DNA of 64,000 bases from Mogibacterium sp. (GCA_017512145.1 JAFWHB010000014.1:171203-235202); one strand, 5' to 3'. Shown: positions 18,038 through 27,239, numbered from the stretch's first letter. A program made the numbers and translations. The notes: generated by a model not told the origin, from the letters alone.

Positions 18038-19045
18038 TTATCTCATACCCTTATCGTACGGAATACCTTCAGCCTTAGGTACTCTGGAGCTCTTGGATGT
18101 GAATGCAAGAACTACGAGTGTGATAATGTAAGGCAGCATTCTGTAGACATAAGGGCTGACACCGAGCTCGTTGAGCATGAATACTCCATCACCATTGATA
18201 TCAAGTGTTGCATAAGTAGCAGCGATGCACTTGAACAGACCGAAGAGGATCGATCCGCCTGCGATATTCAGCGGTGTCCAGTTACCGAAGATCATTACAG
18301 CGAGAGCTAAGAAACCGTAGCCTGCTACATCTCCGTTGGATGTCATGTTAGCTGTTGTCATCGCAAATGTGAATCCGCCAACACCTGCAAGGAATCCGGA
18401 GAGACCTACGCCGAGATATCTCATCTTGTATACATTGATACCGAGTGAGTCAGCAGCCTGTGGGTTCTCACCGCAGGATCTGAGTCTCATTCCTGTCTTG
18501 GTCTTGTACAGGAAGATCGATACAAGAATGAATATGATGATGCAGATGTAAGTTGTCAGATAGACCTTATTGATAAAGAAGTCAATAAACGGTCCAAAGC
18601 TGTGTCCCTTAGGGAATCCGAAGGTCTGCGGCTTGATCATGAACCATCCTGCAGCTCCACCTTCTGCCATACCCATTGTGTTCTGCTGTACGATCATGTA
18701 GATGAAAAACATTACAAGAGCAGGAGCGAGCATGTTCAGAGCTGTACCGCCGATTGTCTGGTCAGCCTTGAGGTTGATAGCTGAGAATGCCAGAAGCATT
18801 GAGAATACTATTCCGCAAAGGCCTGACAGAAGCAGTGAAATGATCATTATGATCTGACCCTGATCCTGAGTCCATCCTGCTCCCTGGAACATTCTGATGA
18901 ATACAACACCCATGAATGCACCGAAGATCATGATACCTTCAAGCGCCAGGTTGATAACACCGGAACGCTCAGCGCATACGCCGGCAAGAGCAACTATCAT
19001 AAGAGGAACAGCATAAATCATCATCTGTTGTAGTAAGAATACCAT
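18038..19045 (-). CDS. Nucleoside ABC transporter permease (NupQ/YufQ-like)
   Basis: Second permease of a BMP-type nucleoside importer, belonging to the branched-chain amino acid/ribose permease superfamily. The 335-residue chain is hydrophobic with about eight to nine membrane segments; ERSGVINLALEGIMIFGAFMG near the N-terminus and GENPQAADSLGINVYKMRYLGVGLSG (the EAA-like loop contacting the ATPase) are typical. Its start shares one base with the stop of the preceding permease gene (TAATGG), so the two are translated together. Confidence 0.9.
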   Translation of the reverse strand: MVFLLQQMMIYAVPLMIVALAGVCAERSGVINLALEGIMIFGAFMGVVFIRMFQGAGWTQDQGQIIMIISLLLSGLCGIVFSMLLAFSAINLKADQTIGGTALNMLAPALVMFFIYMIVQQNTMGMAEGGAAGWFMIKPQTFGFPKGHSFGPFIDFFINKVYLTTYICIIIFILVSIFLYKTKTGMRLRSCGENPQAADSLGINVYKMRYLGVGLSGFLAGVGGFTFAMTTANMTSNGDVAGYGFLALAVMIFGNWTPLNIAGGSILFGLFKCIAATYATLDINGDGVFMLNELGVSPYVYRMLPYIITLVVLAFTSKSSRVPKAEGIPYDKGMR

Positions 19046-20298
19046 TATTTCTGTCCTCCTTTCTCAGTCTCATCATCGTCATCATCTGCTATTGGCTCAG
19101 CATTTACATTACCATGATCATGCTTGATCCTCTTGGAGAGCATGGTCTTGATGAGCATTGAGAATGCTGACAGATATACGATTACAGCGATAATGATGTC
19201 TGCGATATATTCGTTGTAAGCTGTCAGGTACTTGAGCTGAAGTCCTGAAATGTTCAGCATCGACATGAATACACCTGAGAAGATAACACCGATTGGATGG
19301 TTAGCTGCAAGAAGTGCTACCGGGATACCGTTGAAACCTTCTGCAGGAAGCTTCTGATATGTTGACCAGTAGAACTCTGTATTACCTGAGAGGAAGTACA
19401 GTGATGCACCTGCTGCTGCAAGTGCTCCTGCGATTGCCATCGACAGGATGATATTCTTCTTGTCATTGATACCAGCGTATCTTGCGGCATGTCTGTTAGC
19501 ACCACAGGCACGAAGTTCATAACCAAATGTAGTCTTGGTCATCATGACCCACATAGCAATGGCGATCAGCACTGCAATTATGAATCCGCCATTTGCCTGA
19601 GATCCTGCGAAAATCTTATCCATCAGGAGCTTAGGTGTGACTACTCCGACGTTCTTAAGAGGAATTACATATCCTACCTTGCCGCCTTCTGCAGCATTCT
19701 TGAATACCTCGTGAGCATCGAACCACCAGGTGACAAGGTTGGCTGCGATCCAGTTGGTCATGATACAGGTAATAACCTCGTTGATATTAAGGTAAGCCTT
19801 GAAAATACCAGGGATAGCGCCCCAGAGTCCTCCGAGGAGAACACCTACGAGGAATGCGCAAAGCCATGCGATTCCCTTAGGACATCCTGTCCAGCCGAGC
19901 CAGAGACCCACGGAAAGTGTTCCCATAGTTCCCATCAGATACTGACCGGAAGCTCCGATATTGAAAAGACCCGTCTTGAAAGCGATCGCTACAGAAAGAC
20001 CTGTCATTACCAGAGGTACAGCACGGAACAGCATGTTACCGATGTTGACTCCGTTGAATCCGAATGACAGCTGACCTGCTGAGTCTCTTCCAGTTGAGAA
20101 TACTCCGAGGAATACCAGCTTGATACCTTCTACTACACCACTTGTTGAGATGTTGGATTTACTGAGTCCTACGATGATGACGATCAGTGAACCGACTGCC
20201 ATACCGATAAGGATGGAGATAAGAGCTGAATATACGGCTACAGCTCCTTCAGACTTATACCATTTGAGCTGGCCTGTAATTGGATCCTTCTTAGGCAT
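19045..20298 (-). CDS. Nucleoside ABC transporter permease (NupP/YufP-like)
   Basis: First permease of the importer. A soluble N-terminus (MPKKDPITGQLKWYKSEG) is followed by many hydrophobic helices; IAFKTGLFNIGASGQYLMG and ELRACGANRHAARYAGINDKK are the family signatures, and the latter is the ATPase-coupling loop. The ATG at 20298 overlaps the ATPase gene stop by 8 bases; an upstream TTG at 20331 is possible but lies inside that gene. The tail is Asp/Glu-rich (PIADDDDDETEKG), which is unusual for the family. Confidence 0.9.
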   Translation of the reverse strand: MPKKDPITGQLKWYKSEGAVAVYSALISILIGMAVGSLIVIIVGLSKSNISTSGVVEGIKLVFLGVFSTGRDSAGQLSFGFNGVNIGNMLFRAVPLVMTGLSVAIAFKTGLFNIGASGQYLMGTMGTLSVGLWLGWTGCPKGIAWLCAFLVGVLLGGLWGAIPGIFKAYLNINEVITCIMTNWIAANLVTWWFDAHEVFKNAAEGGKVGYVIPLKNVGVVTPKLLMDKIFAGSQANGGFIIAVLIAIAMWVMMTKTTFGYELRACGANRHAARYAGINDKKNIILSMAIAGALAAAGASLYFLSGNTEFYWSTYQKLPAEGFNGIPVALLAANHPIGVIFSGVFMSMLNISGLQLKYLTAYNEYIADIIIAVIVYLSAFSMLIKTMLSKRIKHDHGNVNAEPIADDDDDETEKGGQK

Positions 20299-21838
20299 TA
20301 GCTTCTCCCTCCTTTCCCTGTCTCTTAGCACCGGACATGTAGAGTCCGAGTTCTTCCGGTGTAGTCTTCTTAGGATCTACTTCTCCGACGATCTCACCTT
20401 CGTAAATAACAAGAATCCTGTCGGAAAGACCCATAACCTCTTCGAGTTCGAGTGATACAAGAAGAACTGCATGACCCTTGTCTCTCTCAGCTACGATCTG
20501 GTTGTGGATGTGCTCGATAGCTCCGACATCCAGACCTCTTGTAGGCTGAACAGCGATGAGAAGAGGTTCATTTCTGTCAAGCTCTCTTGCGATGATAGCC
20601 TTCTGCTGATTACCACCTGACATTGATCTCGTAACAGTAATAGGTCCCTGTCCTGATCTTACGTCAAAGTCCTTGATGAGCTTGTTAGCGTACTTACGGA
20701 CTTCGTCAAATTTGATGAATCCGTGATTCTGGAATCTCGGGTCTTTGAATTTCTGAAGTACGAGGTTCTGCTCAAGTGTATATGAGAGAACGAGACCGTG
20801 TTTGTGTCTGTCTTCAGGAATATGAGACATTCCTGCAAGAGATCTCTGTCTGATAGAAGCCTTGGAAATATCATGTCCGCAAAGAGTTATCTTTCCGGCT
20901 GAAGCCTTCTCGAGTCCTGTCAGTCCGAATACCAGCTCGGTCTGTCCGTTGCCGTCGATACCTGCGATACAGAGAATCTCACCTGCTCTTACTTCAAATG
21001 AAACATTATTGACTGCGTTGTTCTTGTGGATCTTTGAAGGAACTGTGAGTCCTTCTACCTTGAGAACTGTTTCACCAGGATGTGCCTCAGCCTTCTGAAG
21101 CTCAAGCTGTACAGGTCTTCCTACCATCATGTTGGAAAGTTCCTGCTTGTTGGTATCCTTGGTGTTGACTGTTCCGACGTATTTACCCTTACGAAGTACG
21201 GTAACTCTGTCCGAAACAGCCATGATTTCGTTTAATTTATGTGTGATGAACAGGATAGATTTACCTTCCTTGGCAAATCCCCTCATTATTTCCATAAGTT
21301 CGTCGATTTCCTGAGGTGTAAGAACTGCTGTAGGCTCGTCGAAAATCAGAATGTCGTTATCCCTGTAAAGCATCTTGAGAATCTCGACTCTCTGCTGCAT
21401 GCCGACTGTAATGTCTTCTACTTTGGCATCAACGTCAACCTTAAGTCCGTATTTCTCGGAAAGAGCCATGACTTTCTCTCTTGCTTCCTTCTTCTTGAGG
21501 AAACCGAGTGCTCCTGTAGTCTCTGCTCCCAAAATAATATTGTCCAGCACCGTAAATACATCGATGAGCTTGAAATGCTGGTGGACCATTCCTATACCAA
21601 GTGCGGTCGCATCATTAGGATTATTGATCTTGACGACCTGACCATCCTTCTTGATCTCGCCTGCCTCAGGCTGATAAAGTCCGAAAAGAACGCTCATCAG
21701 TGTTGACTTACCTGCTCCGTTCTCACCAAGAAGTGCGTGGATCTCACCCTTCCTGAGCTGGAGAGTAATGTCATCATTAGCCACAATTCCGGGGAATTCC
21801 TTGCGGATGTGGTTCATTTCTATTACGTATTCTGACAT
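20291..21838 (-). CDS. Nucleoside ABC transporter ATPase, two-domain (NupO/YufO-like)
   Basis: Energises the nucleoside importer. It carries two tandem ABC domains like RbsA/MglA: domain 1 with Walker A LLGENGAGKSTLMSVLFG, signature VGMQQRVEIL and Walker B ILIFDEPTAVL; domain 2 with GIDGNGQTELV, signature SGGNQQKAIIARE and PLLIAVQPTRGLD. The second Walker A and B are degenerate, as usual in this group. 515 residues. Its neighbours complete a BMP-P-Q-O transporter. Confidence 0.93.
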   Translation of the reverse strand: MSEYVIEMNHIRKEFPGIVANDDITLQLRKGEIHALLGENGAGKSTLMSVLFGLYQPEAGEIKKDGQVVKINNPNDATALGIGMVHQHFKLIDVFTVLDNIILGAETTGALGFLKKKEAREKVMALSEKYGLKVDVDAKVEDITVGMQQRVEILKMLYRDNDILIFDEPTAVLTPQEIDELMEIMRGFAKEGKSILFITHKLNEIMAVSDRVTVLRKGKYVGTVNTKDTNKQELSNMMVGRPVQLELQKAEAHPGETVLKVEGLTVPSKIHKNNAVNNVSFEVRAGEILCIAGIDGNGQTELVFGLTGLEKASAGKITLCGHDISKASIRQRSLAGMSHIPEDRHKHGLVLSYTLEQNLVLQKFKDPRFQNHGFIKFDEVRKYANKLIKDFDVRSGQGPITVTRSMSGGNQQKAIIARELDRNEPLLIAVQPTRGLDVGAIEHIHNQIVAERDKGHAVLLVSLELEEVMGLSDRILVIYEGEIVGEVDPKKTTPEELGLYMSGAKRQGKEGEANA

Positions 21839-21877
21839 ATTCTTTTCCCTCTGATTGATTTGATAGATAATGTTCTT

Positions 21878-21906
21878 AAAAAAGGGGGAATATTATTCCC
21901 CCTTTT
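21878..21906 (-). terminator. Hairpin between the binding-protein gene and the ATPase gene
   Basis: Stem 21880-21891 with 21895-21906 (twelve pairs, AAAAGGGGGAAT type, 3-base loop) followed in the minus-strand RNA by a T run. Placed right after the lipoprotein gene and before nupO, it probably terminates most transcripts so that binding protein exceeds transporter, a common arrangement. Confidence 0.75.
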
Positions 21907-21938
21907 CTAGACATCAGTTCTTGACTTAACGATATTGA

Positions 21939-23075
21939 TTACTGAACGAAAGTAATGTTCTCAAGTCCTGCTGTGCTTGGGTCAGCAACCTCTGAGTTGT
22001 CTACTGTAATCTCACCGGACTTGATCTGCTCGAAGAGTGCATTGTACTCATCAACAGACCAGTTCTGGAGTGCCCATGTATCAACAGGGAGACCTACTGC
22101 ATCATCAGCAGCTCCGAGTACGAGAGCACCAGTCTGGAGTCCCTCACCATAGAAGTTAGTGAGTGAAACCTGTACGGACTGAGCAAGACCCTTCATAGCT
22201 GATGTTACAACAGCGTCAGACTGATTTGACTGGTCAACGTCAACGCCGATGATTGCGCCGTCAGCTGCCTCAGCTGCTGCTGCGCCGGAGCTGAACATTG
22301 TACCACCGCACATGAAGATAACTTCTGTTCCTGCATTGAACCAACCAGCAAGCATAGCCTGGAGGTCATCAGATGCGGAGAAGCTTGAACCATACTCCCA
22401 GCTGTATCTCATCTCTACGTTCTCGCCCTTAGCTGCAGCTGCATCATTAGCGCCCTGAGCATATCCATAGCCGTATCTGATGCAAGCAGGGTTTGAACCA
22501 CCGCCACCGCCGGAGAATCCGAGCTTTGTGTAGCCTTCCATTACAGCAGCATATCCTGCGAGATATCCAGCCTGCTCTTCCTGATAGGATACTCCGAGAA
22601 CGTTAGCAATTCCCATATCCCAACCATCGATGAAGATGAACTGAACTTCAGGATACTTAGGTGCAACAGCCTCAAGAGCAGTAGCCTGGAGGAATCCAGG
22701 GGTTACGATAACCTCAGCGCCTGCATCGCAAGCATCTGTCATAGCCTTGATTCTGTCATCGTCTGTAGCATTCTGGCCGTTAGCTGGCTGATAGTACTTA
22801 TAAGTCTTACCATTCTCATAAGCATACATCTTGCAGCCGTTCCATGTGAACTGGTTGAAAGAACCGTCCTTGAGCTGACCAACGTCTGTTACCATTGCAA
22901 TCTGGTAAGTTCCGTCCTCAGATTCACAGTTATCATCGATATCATCGAATGATACTGCTTCTGTTGATTCCTGCTGATCATCTGCTGCAGGTTCTTCTGA
23001 ACCGCCGCCCCCGCATGCTGCGAATGCAAATACCATTGCAACAGCGAGGAGCATTACAAGAAATTTCTTCTTCAT
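21939..23075 (-). CDS. BMP-family nucleoside-binding lipoprotein
   Basis: Extracellular substrate-binding protein of the nucleoside importer (basic membrane protein / Med / TmpC / NupN family). It has a lipoprotein signal (MKKKFLVMLLAVAMVFAFAAC, Cys21 as lipidation site), then a Gly/acidic linker and the BMP fold: VTDVGQLKDGSFNQFTWNG, VTPGFLQATALEAVA, FIFIDGWD, LGVSYQEEQAGYLAGYAAV. The ATG at 23075 follows GGAGGG; a TTG 15 bases upstream would be inside that ribosome-binding site and is rejected. 378 residues. Confidence 0.93.
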   Translation of the reverse strand: MKKKFLVMLLAVAMVFAFAACGGGGSEEPAADDQQESTEAVSFDDIDDNCESEDGTYQIAMVTDVGQLKDGSFNQFTWNGCKMYAYENGKTYKYYQPANGQNATDDDRIKAMTDACDAGAEVIVTPGFLQATALEAVAPKYPEVQFIFIDGWDMGIANVLGVSYQEEQAGYLAGYAAVMEGYTKLGFSGGGGGSNPACIRYGYGYAQGANDAAAAKGENVEMRYSWEYGSSFSASDDLQAMLAGWFNAGTEVIFMCGGTMFSSGAAAAEAADGAIIGVDVDQSNQSDAVVTSAMKGLAQSVQVSLTNFYGEGLQTGALVLGAADDAVGLPVDTWALQNWSVDEYNALFEQIKSGEITVDNSEVADPSTAGLENITFVQ

Positions 23076-23112
23076 TATTACCCTCCTCAAGGTTTCATGA
23101 AATAAACACTAA

Positions 23113-23142
23113 AACCAGGAAACCAAAGTTTCCATACTGGTT
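23113..23142. promoter_or_regulatory. Nested inverted repeat in the leader of the nucleoside transporter operon
   Basis: Outer arms AACCAG/CTGGTT (23113-23118, 23137-23142) enclose inner arms GGAAAC/GTTTCC (23118-23123, 23128-23133). It lies about 40 bases upstream of the binding-protein start and could be a repressor operator or an RNA hairpin. No known riboswitch consensus is recognised. Confidence 0.4.
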
Positions 23143-23235
23143 ATATTATATTATAACGTGGCAAAAAAACAAAGATTATCGATGTCAAAATGATACAAAA
23201 AGTGTTTCTTATATTATCTATGAAAAATATCATAT

Positions 23236-23264
23236 TTGTCAGTGCTCAGGCGTTGTAGTAGTAT
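23236..23264 (+). promoter_or_regulatory. Predicted promoter of tdk-psuK-psuG
   Basis: TTGTCA (23236-23241), a 17-base spacer and TAGTAT (23259-23264), giving a start near 23271. It faces right in a 241-base divergent region whose other side drives the nucleoside transporter. A GAAAGGGAG ribosome-binding site precedes the tdk ATG. Confidence 0.5.
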
Positions 23265-23316
23265 TAATTAGTATAGATAAAGAAATAAATAAGCTTGTTA
23301 CGAAAGGGAGCTAATC

Positions 23317-23895
23317 ATGGCCAAACTATATTTCAAATATGGAGCGATGGGTTCTTCCAAATCAGCTCAGGCACTGATAACCAAATTCAATTATGAAGAA
23401 AAAGGCATGACAGTCTGGCTCATCAAGCCGGGTACAGACACAAGAGACGGTGCCAACATTATCCAGAGCCGTATAGGTCTCAGGCAGGAAGCCCAGATAA
23501 TCTATCCGGACGATGATATTATCGAAGAGTATCACAAGGCCGGAAGTTACGATGTAATAATCGCTGACGAGTCGCAGTTTCTGACTCCGGAGCAGATCGA
23601 TGGTCTGAGATTTCTCGTAGACGAGGAGGACATACCGGTACTTTGCTTTGGCCTGAGGACAGACTTTCTGACACACTTCTTCCCGGGCGCAATGAGACTG
23701 ATGGAGCTTGCGGATTCTATCACAGAGATCAAAACCATCTGTGAATGCGGCCGCAAAGCAACGGTAAATGCGAGATTTGATGATAATGGCAAAATCATCA
23801 CTGAAGGAGATCAGGTAGTTCTCGGCGGTAATGACAGATATACCGCAATGTGCCACAAATGCTGGGTAGAAAGAATCAAAGAACAGAACAAATAA
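23317..23895 (+). CDS. tdk: Thymidine kinase
   Basis: Type II thymidine kinase, phosphorylating (deoxy)thymidine with ATP in the salvage pathway. P-loop GAMGSSKSAQAL (residues 9-20), Walker B-like VIIADESQFL, lasso region and the structural zinc cysteines CECG and CHKC are all present. 192 residues, normal. It is transcribed away from the transporter operon, and its stop overlaps the start of psuK by one base (TAATG), forming a plus-strand nucleoside salvage operon inside an otherwise minus-strand arm. Confidence 0.95.
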   Translation: MAKLYFKYGAMGSSKSAQALITKFNYEEKGMTVWLIKPGTDTRDGANIIQSRIGLRQEAQIIYPDDDIIEEYHKAGSYDVIIADESQFLTPEQIDGLRFLVDEEDIPVLCFGLRTDFLTHFFPGAMRLMELADSITEIKTICECGRKATVNARFDDNGKIITEGDQVVLGGNDRYTAMCHKCWVERIKEQNK

Positions 23896-24872
23896 TGATG
23901 GATAAATACATTGCCGTTATCGGCGGCGCAAATATAGATATAGGCGGCAAACCATATAACAAGCTGATTCCTGCAGATTCAAATCCAGGGCGCGTAATAA
24001 TCAGTTACGGCGGAGTCGGAAGGAATATCGCACACAATCTTACCAAACTAGGTGTAAGAACAGAGCTGCTTACAACAGCCGGAGGAGATTTTCTAGGCAG
24101 AGAAATGATCAGTTACTGCAGCAGCGAAGGAATCATCACTGATCATATAAGAATTGATGAAGGTGATAGATCTTCACTATATCTGTATATAGATAATGAA
24201 GAAGGCGATATGCAGCTTGCTGTAGCTGATATGAGTACCGAAACCTCCCTAACTCCTGAATATATAGATTCAGTTGAGGATATTATCAATGGAGCAACTG
24301 TAGCTGTTGTAGACTGTAATCTGTCTCAGGAAGCATTTGACCATATCATGAAAATCAGCAGAGTTCCTGTATATGTTGATACAGTCTCAGCTAACAAATC
24401 TCATAAGATCAAAGGTCATCTCAATGGAATAGATACTCTCAAGCCTAACAGAATAGAAGCAGAGATCCTTACGGGACTTTCTATAAATACAGAAGAAGAC
24501 TATGTTGGTGCTTGTTACAACCTTATATATCAGGGTGTAAGAAGAGTATTCATAACAATGGGCAGCAAAGGAATCATCGCTGCAGATATGAATAACTGCT
24601 ACATAACAGATAGTTATTCTATAGAACCTGTAAATACAACAGGAGCCGGAGATGCCGCAACAGCTGCAATAGCCTGGGCATCGACAATTCTCAGAGAAAG
24701 ATTTGATTATGCCGGAAAAGAATACAATGATCTTATTATTCCGTCGCTTGCTGCAAATTCAGCTGCTTCACTTGCAGCAGAATCAGACGAAACGATATGC
24801 AGCACCCTTGATATCAGATCTATCCTTGAGAGGATCAACAATAACAGAGTAAGAATAAGAAAAATAAAATAA
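23895..24872 (+). CDS. psuK: PfkB-family kinase, probable pseudouridine kinase
   Basis: Predicted to phosphorylate pseudouridine to pseudouridine 5'-phosphate. PfkB signatures are seen: N-terminal VIGGANIDIGGKPY, GGVGRNIAHNLTKLG, and the C-terminal NTTGAGDAATAAIAWA with the catalytic Asp in GAGD. The pairing with psuG 24 bases downstream makes pseudouridine the best substrate assignment. The frame is open upstream to 23850 inside tdk, but the ATG at 23895 (TAATG junction with tdk) is preferred; a second ATG follows at 23898. 325 residues. Confidence 0.88.
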   Translation: MMDKYIAVIGGANIDIGGKPYNKLIPADSNPGRVIISYGGVGRNIAHNLTKLGVRTELLTTAGGDFLGREMISYCSSEGIITDHIRIDEGDRSSLYLYIDNEEGDMQLAVADMSTETSLTPEYIDSVEDIINGATVAVVDCNLSQEAFDHIMKISRVPVYVDTVSANKSHKIKGHLNGIDTLKPNRIEAEILTGLSINTEEDYVGACYNLIYQGVRRVFITMGSKGIIAADMNNCYITDSYSIEPVNTTGAGDAATAAIAWASTILRERFDYAGKEYNDLIIPSLAANSAASLAAESDETICSTLDIRSILERINNNRVRIRKIK

Positions 24873-24896
24873 TCAAACAGTAAGGAGAATCAATTA

Positions 24897-25808
24897 ATGA
24901 ACAAATATCTTGATATCAACCCCGAAGTCAAAGAAGCTCTTGATTCAGGTAAGCCAGTAGTTGCACTCGAATCTACTATCATTTCTCATGGAATGCCATA
25001 TCCGCAGAATGTAGAGACAGCTCTTAATGTGGAGAGAATAATCAGAGAGAACGGCGCAGTACCTGCAACAATCGCTATCATCGGAGGAAGACTCAAAGCC
25101 GGACTTACACCGGATGAAATTGAATACTTTGGCAAGAAGGGCCCTGAAATCACCAAAGCCTCAAGAAGAGACCTTGCAATGCTTTGTGCTAAGGGTGAAG
25201 ATGGAGCCTGCACTGTAACAACTACTATGATGATAGCTCACATGGCAGGCATCAGAGTATTCGCAACAGGCGGTATAGGTGGAGTTCACAGAGGAGCTGA
25301 GATCACAATGGATATAAGCGCTGACCTCGAAGAGCTCGCTCAGACACCGGTAATGGTAATCTGCGCAGGATGCAAATCAATCCTGGACATCGGACTTACA
25401 CTTGAATATCTTGAAACACACGGAGTTCCTGTAATTGGAATGGGAACAGAAGACATGCCTGCATTCTATACATCAAAGAGCGGATTCAAGGTAGATTATA
25501 AAGTAGATTCACCGGAAGAACTCGCAAACTTCTTCAGAACACACATCGAACTCGGAATGAAAGGCGGAATACTTGTAGGAAATCCTATTCCAGATGAATA
25601 TTCAATGGATCCGGAAGTTATCAATCCTGCAATAGATCAGGCAATAAGAGAATGTAACGAGCTCGGAATCAAAGGCAAAGCAACCACCCCATTCCTGCTA
25701 GCCAAAGTCAAAGAACTCACAGGCGGCGACAGCCTCGACTCAAACATCCAGCTCGTATACAACAACGCCAAAATAGCAGCCCAGACCGCAGCATACCTCT
25801 GCAAATAA
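24897..25808 (+). CDS. psuG: Pseudouridine-5'-phosphate glycosidase
   Basis: Cleaves (reversibly) the C-C glycosidic bond of pseudouridine 5'-phosphate to uracil and ribose 5-phosphate. Family motifs include VALESTIISHGMPYPQN, ATIAIIGGRLKAGL, the metal/substrate region FATGGIGGVHRGAE and CAGCKSILDIGLTLEYLETHGVPVIG. 303 residues, normal. AAGGAG precedes the start. It ends the tdk-psuK-psuG operon and converges on dnaN. Confidence 0.95.
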   Translation: MNKYLDINPEVKEALDSGKPVVALESTIISHGMPYPQNVETALNVERIIRENGAVPATIAIIGGRLKAGLTPDEIEYFGKKGPEITKASRRDLAMLCAKGEDGACTVTTTMMIAHMAGIRVFATGGIGGVHRGAEITMDISADLEELAQTPVMVICAGCKSILDIGLTLEYLETHGVPVIGMGTEDMPAFYTSKSGFKVDYKVDSPEELANFFRTHIELGMKGGILVGNPIPDEYSMDPEVINPAIDQAIRECNELGIKGKATTPFLLAKVKELTGGDSLDSNIQLVYNNAKIAAQTAAYLCK

Positions 25809-25812
25809 TAAT

Positions 25813-26030
25813 AAAAAAAACTCCAAAGAGCTAACACCCCTGCTTGAAAATATGAATTATTAGACAATCATCACTGTATAATTAAAACTCTGATGGAGAT
25901 AAAAATATTTATTTAATATATTCATATAAATAAGAATTAAAAAAGAGCTCCAAAGAGCGAGAATCCCGCTGCCAATAAATATATGTATTAAATTTATACC
26001 TGTAGATAATTAAAAATAATCATATAAATT
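25813..26030. repeat. AT-rich psuG-dnaN intergenic region with degenerate direct repeats
   Basis: No gene is seen. Two related segments of about 75 bases (about 25813-25887 and 25938-26016) share AAAAAA, CTCCAAAGAGC, a following CCC(C/G)CTG core and end in GATAATTAAAA or GTATAATTAAAA. A third, weaker match (TCATATAAAT, then GAGCATCCCGC) runs into the large hairpin at 26031-26113. Each copy contains a small CTC-CAAA-GAG hairpin. Function unknown. Confidence 0.5.
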
Positions 26031-26117
26031 AAAAGGGAGTATGTATATTACGGTGAGCATCCCGCAGAGATTTATCTCGAGGACGCGAACAAGTGATATA
26101 CATACTCCCTTTTTTAA
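26031..26117. terminator. Large bidirectional hairpin between convergent psuG and dnaN
   Basis: A perfect 18-bp inverted repeat (26031-26048 with 26096-26113, AAAAGGGAGTATGTATAT) separated by a 47-base loop, with runs of A and T at the two ends. It abuts the dnaN stop codon. It can terminate transcription from both sides; the loop is long for a simple terminator and contains a small GAGAT/ATCTC pairing. Confidence 0.7.
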
Positions 26118-26127
26118 TATTATTATT

Positions 26128-27231
26128 CTAATTCATACGAATAGGTAAAATTAGATATGTGAATTTATCTCCCTTTAATGGTTTAATGATACATGGGCTG
26201 ATGCTGTCCTTGTAATTCATGATGATCTCTTCATCTTCAATTACACTAAGTGCATCTTTGAGATATTTGGAGTTAAGTCCTATATTGAGGCTCTCTCCTT
26301 CATTTATTATCTCAACCTTCTCCTCAATATTACCTTCTTCATTGAGTGATTTGATAATGAGGATGTCCTTATCAATATTGAATCTTATGAGATTGTTATT
26401 CTGGACTGATGCAAGTAATGAAGCTCTCTCTGTACTTCTGAGAAGATCATTTCTCTTAACTCTTACATTGATCATTCCTTCTTTATTAAGGATCCTTTCG
26501 TAATCAATGAATTTGCCTGAGAATGTATTGATGATAACTTTGTTGTTATCGAACTTCATGATCACTTTGTTGCCGGTGATTTCAAAGCTCATCTTGTCAT
26601 CACCATCATCACTTATGATCTTGGCTGTTTCATTTACAAGCTTAGCTGGTATAACAACGCTCATATTGATGCTGTTATCAACATCTATCTTATATGCTGC
26701 AATTCTGTAAGGATCAACACCTACCATTTTCATTTTTCCATCTTTGATCTCAAGGAGAACTCCTGTGAGTATTCCGTTGAAATCATCTGTTGATGCACTG
26801 AATGCAGTCTTTCTTATGAGCTTCTTGACATCTTCCTTGCTCAGGAAGATCTCCTTCTCACCTTCTGCAAGTCTGATCTTAGGAAATTCATCAGCTTTGA
26901 AGCATATGATTTCTGAATTTGATCCGCCACTTCTGATATTTACCTTAACAGAATCAGGATCATAATCTATCATCATATCTTCTTCAGGAAGCTTGTTGAT
27001 AATAGCTGTGAATAATTTAGCCGGTACTACAAATTCACATTTGTCAGTGCACTGAACACCTATACTTGATTCTATAGTAATGTTAGTATCGGTTGCTGTC
27101 AGCTTCATTACACCTTCTGATACTTCAATAAGTATTCCTTCAAGAATGTTTGATGTAGTTCTTACAGGAACAGAATGAGATACATTAGAAAGTGCTCTAT
27201 TAAGTTCTGATCTGTTACAGTAGATTTTCAT
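26128..27231 (-). CDS. dnaN: DNA polymerase III beta subunit (sliding clamp)
   Basis: Ring-shaped clamp that tethers polymerase to DNA. The three-domain pattern is seen from MKIYCNRSELNRALSNVSHSVPVRTTSNILEGILIE to the C-terminal YLILPIRMN, where the usual ending is a hydrophobic-peptide-binding groove. 367 residues, normal. It lies 171 bases downstream of dnaA in the conserved order. The next gene in most Firmicutes, the S4-domain gene and recF, is not here: psuG converges instead. Confidence 0.96.
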   Translation of the reverse strand: MKIYCNRSELNRALSNVSHSVPVRTTSNILEGILIEVSEGVMKLTATDTNITIESSIGVQCTDKCEFVVPAKLFTAIINKLPEEDMMIDYDPDSVKVNIRSGGSNSEIICFKADEFPKIRLAEGEKEIFLSKEDVKKLIRKTAFSASTDDFNGILTGVLLEIKDGKMKMVGVDPYRIAAYKIDVDNSINMSVVIPAKLVNETAKIISDDGDDKMSFEITGNKVIMKFDNNKVIINTFSGKFIDYERILNKEGMINVRVKRNDLLRSTERASLLASVQNNNLIRFNIDKDILIIKSLNEEGNIEEKVEIINEGESLNIGLNSKYLKDALSVIEDEEIIMNYKDSISPCIIKPLKGDKFTYLILPIRMN

Positions 27232-27239
27232 TGTTGTAC

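Noticed and set aside
23150..23188. TTGACA (minus strand) and TATAAT upstream of the nucleoside-binding lipoprotein gene as a promoter
   Set aside because: Both elements are perfect but 27 bases apart, far beyond the usual 16-19, so they cannot form one sigma-A promoter.
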